A stretch of DNA of 36,025 nt from an uncultured Oscillospiraceae bacterium. GTDB lineage: Bacteria; Bacillota; Clostridia; Oscillospirales; Oscillospiraceae. The stretch spans positions 1 to 36,025 of the forward strand of contig CAJTVM010000019.1 in the NCBI GenBank assembly GCA_910579595.1. The letters are read 5' to 3'. The notes under the pieces were generated by a model that was not told where the DNA came from, did not search any database, and saw only the letters and a program-made list of their open reading frames with translations. Both the position numbers and the translations under genes were made by a program. Shown here piece after piece: positions 30,990-36,025 of this stretch; position 1 is the first letter of the stretch; every line of letters begins with the position of its first letter.

Positions 30990-32368
30990 CTGGCAACACT
31001 CCTTTCACGTTTCCTGTGCGACGCTCGGCCCATGCGCTGGGCCTGCATTTCCTGTTCCAGCTTTAAATTCTCTTTCAGCCGGTCACTCTGGGAGAGTACG
31101 CTTTCGGCGGTTTTGATATCCTTTCGGCAGACGGCCATCGCCGCCGTCAGCCGGTCACGCTGGGCCTTGATTTGGGCAATCTCCGCCCCATCGTCACAGC
31201 GGCGCAAGCGGTTATAGCATTTCTGACGGGCGACCCCCAATTCCTTGATTTCAGCCCGTTTTCCGCCGATAAAGTCTGCAACAGCTTCCACTGTGTCCAG
31301 CTTTTCCCGGCAAATCAACTGCGCCTGTTGGCTGATTGCGTCCAAGTGACGGCATTCCTCCCGCAGTTCCGGGGATAGAGGGCGGTGCTTGCTCTCTTTG
31401 GGAAGAATACCCAAACAGTAGCAATAGTGGAGATACAGCCCACGGAACCCACCGATTTTCTTTACTGCGCTGAAAGCGCCATTCAGCCGCAGGCGTTTGG
31501 GTCGTGTCTGCTGGATAGGCATAGGCTTGTACCGCTGATAGCTGAAGTCGTGGGCATACCGCTGGCGGTTTTCCCCAATCCGCTTCCGAAGGGCCGGGAG
31601 ATCGTATTCCTCCCCCAGCCGGTACAGCCGCACCGCCTTTTTGCTCCCGATCCGCCGCAGGGTGGCGTACTTGTGGGCGGGGTTGGCGTCCAGTTCATAG
31701 CCCCGCTCCCGGAGGGCTTTCCGTAGGTCGTTCCCATCCACGCTGACTTTCAGGGCAGCATCCAAGGCTTCCCGCATCAGGTTGTACTTGGTGGGTTCGC
31801 CTCTTTTTTCAGCAAAGTAAATGCTTCGGGGCGTTTTCCCTTTCGGATTTTTGATGGTGGAAAGCTGGTATTCCCTGCATAAATCATCGGATAACTGGCG
31901 AAACTGATAGTAGGCCCGTTTGCCGCAGTTGAATTTTCTGCCGTCCCACAGGCCCACGGAATTGACGACAAAGTGGTTATGATAGGTGCCGGTGTTGAAA
32001 TGGGTGGCGACCAGCACCTGATACTCGTCCCCCCACATCCGCTTTGCCAACTCCACTCCGAGCCGGTGGCACAGCTCCGGGGTGACTTCACCTGGCTTGA
32101 AACTTTGGTAAGCGTGATAGGCTACATTGCCGCCCGTTTTGCCAAACCGCTCTTTTACCGCCTGCATTTCCTGAAAAGCGGTGTCCCGGTTACAGTTCAC
32201 GCCGGTGACGAACATGGCCCGTTCCTCGCCCTCAACGGTCTTTTCCTCATTTGCGGCGTAATGGAGAACATTTTGCAAATCCGAGTAAATGGTCTTATCC
32301 GGGTTTTGGGCATAGTCCACTACACGGGCCAGACTGTCCTTGACAGGCCAGATTTTAGTTACTGCCAT
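30986..32368 (-). CDS. Relaxase/mobilization nuclease (MOBP-like)
   Basis: This 460-residue protein has the relaxase domain in its N-terminal half. The histidine motif is THFNTGTYHNHFVVNSV (about 133-149), which binds metal at the active site, and the N-terminal region (MAVTKIWPVKDSLARVVDYA) follows the same family. It nicks the element at oriT and leads the strand into the recipient. The C-terminal 130 residues are coiled-coil rich and basic. It overlaps mobC by 14 bases and tnpW by 4. No type IV secretion genes are in view, so transfer likely depends on a helper. Confidence 0.92.
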   Translation of the reverse strand: MAVTKIWPVKDSLARVVDYAQNPDKTIYSDLQNVLHYAANEEKTVEGEERAMFVTGVNCNRDTAFQEMQAVKERFGKTGGNVAYHAYQSFKPGEVTPELCHRLGVELAKRMWGDEYQVLVATHFNTGTYHNHFVVNSVGLWDGRKFNCGKRAYYQFRQLSDDLCREYQLSTIKNPKGKTPRSIYFAEKRGEPTKYNLMREALDAALKVSVDGNDLRKALRERGYELDANPAHKYATLRRIGSKKAVRLYRLGEEYDLPALRKRIGENRQRYAHDFSYQRYKPMPIQQTRPKRLRLNGAFSAVKKIGGFRGLYLHYCYCLGILPKESKHRPLSPELREECRHLDAISQQAQLICREKLDTVEAVADFIGGKRAEIKELGVARQKCYNRLRRCDDGAEIAQIKAQRDRLTAAMAVCRKDIKTAESVLSQSDRLKENLKLEQEMQAQRMGRASHRKRERSVAR

Positions 32369-32660
32369 CGTCTACACCCCCGCTGGTGTAGGCCGTCAGG
32401 ATTTGCCCCGCCAACTCGTCCAGTTGGGCCGCTGTCCACTCCACAGGCTGGGTGGTGAGGTTATCCCGCAGGAAATTGACCTGCTGGTAGAGGGCATGAA
32501 ACCGCTGGCTGGGGAACGTCGCCGCAGGCTTCCCAGTTCCCACTCGCCGGAGATACCCGGATAGGGACAGGCCGCACCGCTTGGCCTGACGCTCCAGCTT
32601 CCGTTTTTCCTGCTCAGTCACCCGCACCTGGATGGCTGTCGTTCTCTTCCTGTCAGTCAT
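32355..32660 (-). CDS. mobC: Relaxosome accessory protein MobC
   Basis: This 101-residue protein has a ribbon-helix-helix-like N-terminus (TTAIQVRVTEQEKRKLERQA, then KRCGLSLSGYLRR) and the MobC core around NFLRDNLTTQP. MobC proteins bind oriT and open it for the relaxase. AAGGAG lies 8 bases before the ATG, and the gene overlaps the relaxase start. The adjacent non-coding region upstream (32661-33304) is where its binding site should be. Confidence 0.87.
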   Translation of the reverse strand: MTDRKRTTAIQVRVTEQEKRKLERQAKRCGLSLSGYLRRVGTGKPAATFPSQRFHALYQQVNFLRDNLTTQPVEWTAAQLDELAGQILTAYTSGGVDDGSN

Positions 32661-32845
32661 TTGATCCGCTCCTTTCTGGCCGGGGTGATAGGGGTGGAAC
32701 CCCTCTCGGCGCAGAGCGCCGCCCGCTTTTGGGGTGCCCCCGGCAACACAAAAGCTATGCTCGCTACCCCACAAGACAGGGCTGCGGGCTGTTGGTCGGT
32801 GGCTTCTTTTCTGCGGATCACGGTGGGGTCAATAATCATTTAAGG

Positions 32846-32978
32846 GTGACGCCAAAAGTGATGTCATGGTCGGTTGTGGGCGGCTGAGTGACGGCAATTT
32901 TGACGTCACATAGGGCAGACGGCAAAATGCCGTCATAGTGGTTTTTAGCCGGTTGAGGTGACGGCGATTTGCCGTCAC
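32846..32978. repeat. Array of GTGACGGC-type dyads
   Basis: Three palindromes lie in series: GTGAC-N12-GTCAC-type at 32888-32909, GACGGCA-N3-TGCCGTC at 32918-32934 and GTGACGGC-N5-GCCGTCAC at 32958-32978. A weaker fourth is at 32846-32867. They sit upstream of mobC in the non-coding part of the element, so they are candidates for an oriT-protein binding array or a promoter operator. Confidence 0.75.
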
Positions 32979-33108
32979 GCTGTTTTGCCGCTTTCCCGGA
33001 TGGCGTTCCTGCCCCTTTTCAGCGGCGTTATCTCGCTCGCTCCACGGTGGAGGTCATGGCGGAGTATCCCATTCAGACGGTCATTCAGTTGTCAGGGGCA
33101 AAAAAGAA

Positions 33109-33185
33109 GCCGGTACATAGACGCACCAACCCCAGCGGGAGTTTTCCTCTCGCTGGGGTTCTTGTGTGGTTGTCTATGTACCGGC
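33109..33185. repeat. 77-base cruciform-forming inverted repeat
   Basis: GCCGGTACATAGAC (33109-33122) pairs perfectly with GTCTATGTACCGGC (33172-33185). Nested inside, CCCCAGCG (33130-33137) pairs with CGCTGGGG (33151-33158), with GAG/CTC beyond. Both arms are exact, which suggests a functional secondary structure: an oriT hairpin, a bidirectional terminator, or a boundary structure. The rest of the gap 32661-33304 shows no gene I can support. Confidence 0.8.
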
Positions 33186-33304
33186 TGAAAAGCCGTATTC
33201 AGTTCGCCCATCAAATGGGAGTTTTAGTTTAACATATGGAACGGGCGTTTGTCAATACCTGCAAGAAAAACTGTGGGTTTGCGGATATTCGCGTTTTAAG
33301 GTAT

Positions 33305-35842
33305 CTATACCTTCCCAAGCATACTGAGCAACAGATAGACAGCCGGTTGATGCGTTTCAATCCATTCCATATTGTGCTGCTCCCTAATGGACATTGCGGC
33401 ATCCTTCCATGCATCGAAGTATTCCTGCCCGGTTTCCGCATATAGCTTGAGCTGGGCTTCCGGCGCTATGTCATCAATGACGGCCCTCATAATATGCCCA
33501 CGCAAATCAGTTTGTCCGCCCTTTAAAAACTCGGTGAAGCAGTATTTCAGGGTGTACCGGCCATAGTATGTCAGTTCCCGGTACTCAATGGAGTGTTCCT
33601 TAATATGATCCCCCGGATTGGAGGACAGAGCGGGGCTGCTGCAAATCATCTCAATGAGTGCCCCGATCACCTTATCAGTATCCAGCCCGGTAGCCGCTAT
33701 CGCCTGGGCATAGCACTCCTGTGTCTGCTGAAGAATGAACTTTTGACCGTGGAGGGCGTCTTCGACAATGTGAGCCGGGAACTTTTCCCGGATGTCCGGC
33801 GCGTAGTAGCTGCCGTCCCTGGGCTGCCAATATTCAGTCAGCGTATACCCGCGCTCATCCAAGTCAAAGGAAAGTGCCACAGGGACATGCCCACCGATGA
33901 TTGTTTTCAATCCCTCACCCGTGACCTTGTACTCATTGTATAGCGCCCACCCGTAATAGGTGATTTTATGGGTGTTGCTTCCTACCAAAGGTGTGCCGGA
34001 AAGTGTTTCCAATGGGATGAAGCTGCAACAGGCTACATCGTACTCCTGCGGGTTGGAATACTTATTATGCTCCATGATTGCCTGATGGATAGCGGCCTGT
34101 TCTTCGGACAGCGTTGTAGCAGCTGCATCTGGCCCGACAGTAGTTGGCGTATATTCCCCGGCTACAAGCGCCCCGCTTTCTCTTAATAGACGAATCAATT
34201 CATCCGATAATTCAGCCTGCTCGCTGTTTCCCCGCCACACCCATTTTTCAGAAAAGTTGATTGAATATACCGTGCCGTCAGTGTCGTATAGTTTGTACTC
34301 CGGCAAGCCGTCACAGGTGAATGGCTGATATTCCAGTTTGTTTAGGGCGGCAGATAGTTCGTCAACCTTTGGCACATCATTTTTATAGACCTCAATGAAC
34401 GCTTTTACACGCTCTACACCATCCTCACGCAGATCCACCCAAGCATTGATATTCTGGTTCCTCAGACGGATATACATGGGTGTCTCCCCTGGAACGCCGC
34501 CAACCAGAACATCAAACAATTCGTTAATCTCGTAACGCATGATATATAGCCCGGAGCCAACTTCCCGTCCCTGATACGCTTCAAAATCCGACCAGGTCAA
34601 TACGTCTCCCTTTTGCGACAGCGTGACCACATCATCAAGAGTCAGTCTTCCGGCCTGTGAAATCACCCTCATGCTATAAATTGCACTGAACTGGGCCGGA
34701 TAGATCTCCAGAATAGAGCCACCATAGGTAATCTCTATAACGTCTCCCACCCGTGGTTCCGGGGACGGGGGCATATTTGTGATGGGAACACGGAACAAAT
34801 CGCTGGAGGATAGCTCCGAAGCCCCCTCCACTGGCGCAACCAGAAAGGAGCCGTTCTCAACCTCGGTAATCCGCACCTGAACTGTGCGCTGCTCTTGGAT
34901 GGAGTCCTGCTTCGGGTTCGTCGCAAAGCACACCGTTACCACCGCACAAGCGATGACAGCCACAACAACAACCCAAAACGTGGTTTTTTTGTAATTCAGC
35001 ACATTTTTCACCCTTTCTTTTACGCCAACTTCTCCAAAGGCCAGCGGGCAGATTGTGACCAGCCGCCGCTGGACGCTACACTCCAACAGAGCGGTGGAAT
35101 ACTGCTTCTTTCCGTCCAAATCCATCTGCCGAATGACCTTTTCATCGCAGGCCATCTCAATGTCCCGGCACAGCAGCACATAAGCCACCCAGCACAGGGG
35201 GTTGAACCAGTGAACCGCCAAAATCAGAAAGCCCAACGATTTCCACCAGTGGTCGCGCCTTGCCAGGTGCGCCTTTTCGTGGGCAATCACTGGCTCCATG
35301 GCCGTCGCGTCCATGTTGGAGGGCAGATAGATTTTGGGCCGAACCAGTCCCAAGATAAACGGAGACTTTATATGGTCGCACAGAAAGATGTTTCCCTCAT
35401 AAGGTACTCTTTCCGCCACGCTCCGGCGCACCCGCATATAACTGATAACTGCGTACAGTAGCATGGCGGCGATACCGATGAGCCAGATCACCGATACAAT
35501 AAATGTCCAGATATAGAGCGGGTTGACGCTGGTCGCCGGATTTGGTGCAAAGGTCTCACCCAAGATGGGATTGACCACATTGTTGACAGCAGGGATGCCG
35601 CTGCTGATGGCGGGCATCTCATACTGGATGTTATGAGCATTGAAGGTCTCGGCGCTGGGGATCAGGCTCAACGCGCTCTCGAAGGAAAAGGAAACCACCA
35701 GCCGCAAAGCGACAATCCCCCACAAAAGGACGGTAATCCACTTCGGCACCTTTTTCAGTATAAACCGGAACAGCATCACCGCTAAAATCAGCCAGCTTGC
35801 GGCAATGCTCATGTTCAGAATTTTCAGGAATATATCGCTCAT
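33305..35842 (-). CDS. M56 family metallopeptidase (BlaR1-type) with unrecognised sensor
   Basis: This 845-residue membrane protein has about four N-terminal helices and a zinc peptidase domain with H188-E189-x2-H192 (VIAHEKAHLARRDHWW) and the downstream CRDIEMACDEKV Glu. A fifth helix (about 291-312) is followed by some 530 external residues. In BlaR1/MecR1 that part is a penicillin-binding sensor; here no SxxK-type active-site motif is evident, and the region instead has strand-rich segments plus a C-terminal EYWQPRDGSYYAPDI stretch. Signalling would cleave the BlaI repressor encoded just upstream. The ATG at 35842 is preferred over GTG at 35851, by the spacing to AGGTG. The ligand is unknown. 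Confidence 0.87.
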   Translation of the reverse strand: MSDIFLKILNMSIAASWLILAVMLFRFILKKVPKWITVLLWGIVALRLVVSFSFESALSLIPSAETFNAHNIQYEMPAISSGIPAVNNVVNPILGETFAPNPATSVNPLYIWTFIVSVIWLIGIAAMLLYAVISYMRVRRSVAERVPYEGNIFLCDHIKSPFILGLVRPKIYLPSNMDATAMEPVIAHEKAHLARRDHWWKSLGFLILAVHWFNPLCWVAYVLLCRDIEMACDEKVIRQMDLDGKKQYSTALLECSVQRRLVTICPLAFGEVGVKERVKNVLNYKKTTFWVVVVAVIACAVVTVCFATNPKQDSIQEQRTVQVRITEVENGSFLVAPVEGASELSSSDLFRVPITNMPPSPEPRVGDVIEITYGGSILEIYPAQFSAIYSMRVISQAGRLTLDDVVTLSQKGDVLTWSDFEAYQGREVGSGLYIMRYEINELFDVLVGGVPGETPMYIRLRNQNINAWVDLREDGVERVKAFIEVYKNDVPKVDELSAALNKLEYQPFTCDGLPEYKLYDTDGTVYSINFSEKWVWRGNSEQAELSDELIRLLRESGALVAGEYTPTTVGPDAAATTLSEEQAAIHQAIMEHNKYSNPQEYDVACCSFIPLETLSGTPLVGSNTHKITYYGWALYNEYKVTGEGLKTIIGGHVPVALSFDLDERGYTLTEYWQPRDGSYYAPDIREKFPAHIVEDALHGQKFILQQTQECYAQAIAATGLDTDKVIGALIEMICSSPALSSNPGDHIKEHSIEYRELTYYGRYTLKYCFTEFLKGGQTDLRGHIMRAVIDDIAPEAQLKLYAETGQEYFDAWKDAAMSIREQHNMEWIETHQPAVYLLLSMLGKV

Positions 35843-35843
35843 A

Positions 35844-36025
35844 TCATTCACCTGCCTTGTCGATCAGTTCACGAATCTCGGCAATTTCCTCGGCTGTCAG
35901 CTTCTTTTCGCTGGTAAACGCGGCAAGGAAAGCGGGGAGAGACCCCGCAAAGGTCTCATCCACATACTTCTTGCTGTGAAGGGCATAGAATTCCTGCCGG
36001 GACAAAAGAGAAGTTACCACGCCGT
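35844..36025 (-). CDS. BlaI/MecI/CopY family repressor, partial (3' end)
   Basis: Only the last 60 codons are in the window. The translation (VVTSLLSRQEFYALHSKKYV, then DETFAGSLPAFLAAFTSEKK and LTAEEIAEIRELIDKAGE) matches the C-terminal dimerisation helices of BlaI-type repressors. The protein is cleaved in known systems by the M56 peptidase. The stop codon lies 1 base upstream of the peptidase start, the classic BlaI-BlaR arrangement. The DNA-binding domain lies beyond the window. Confidence 0.9.
   Translation of the reverse strand, partial: GVVTSLLSRQEFYALHSKKYVDETFAGSLPAFLAAFTSEKKLTAEEIAEIRELIDKAGE

Noticed and set aside
32657..32839. 60-residue open frame on the minus strand upstream of mobC
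   Set aside because: No ribosome binding site, low-complexity composition, overlaps mobC start; probably non-coding DNA of the element.
1..36025. CRISPR arrays and tRNA or rRNA genes
   Set aside because: No regularly spaced repeats and no tRNA cloverleaf or rRNA stretch were recognised on reading both strands.

Overview
The window reads as a chromosomal segment of a GC-rich, endospore-forming gut Clostridia (Oscillospiraceae-like; Flavonifractor or Lawsonibacter relatives would fit). The support is a SpoVB-type flippase, a guanine-type purine riboswitch ahead of an NCS2 permease, a CBS-domain family II pyrophosphatase, strong AGGAGG ribosome binding sites and a TnpW/serine-recombinase mobilizable element. 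The assignment is from gene content only.

Positions 1-13541 are mostly ordinary chromosome: a flippase, a class I amidotransferase-fold hydrolase, a purine PRTase and a purine permease divergent around a riboswitch, a pyrophosphatase, a YgjV-like membrane protein, a MATE exporter overlapping an OmpR-type regulator, then an ABC transporter with two paralogous permeases and a histidine kinase, ending in a strong bidirectional terminator.

Positions 13589-22054 (all minus strand) are a molybdenum cofactor island. In transcription order it holds a MoeA-like protein with a cysteine tail, moeA, moaC, mobB, moaA, a MOSC protein, mogA, modA, modB, modC and mobA. Two leader RNAs, one before the MoeA-like gene and one before modA, share a GAAA tetraloop element and a tetraloop-receptor element, as expected for Moco riboswitches. 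They differ in whether an extra hairpin is present. moaD and moaE are not in the window.

Positions 22321-28762 (minus strand) are the consumer of that cofactor and the most interesting part. It is a five-gene, translationally coupled operon: a FadR-type regulator, a bis-MGD molybdoenzyme without a Tat signal, a four-cluster ferredoxin subunit, a single protein fusing a TorD-like chaperone to an AsrA-like iron-sulfur subunit, and an AsrB-like flavin/NAD(P)H reductase. No siroheme sulfite reductase subunit (AsrC) and no membrane anchor are present. The inferred enzyme is a soluble NAD(P)H-linked molybdo-reductase of unknown substrate, with its own chaperone fused to its electron-input subunit. 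A consensus promoter overlapped by a TTGGT-N3-ACCAA operator precedes the regulator.

Positions 28960-36025 belong to a mobilizable element: large serine recombinase, TnpW, MOBP-type relaxase and MobC on the minus strand, a 640-base non-coding region rich in dyads that may hold oriT, and a BlaI/M56-peptidase regulatory pair whose sensor part does not look like a penicillin-binding domain. The far end of the element is outside the window.
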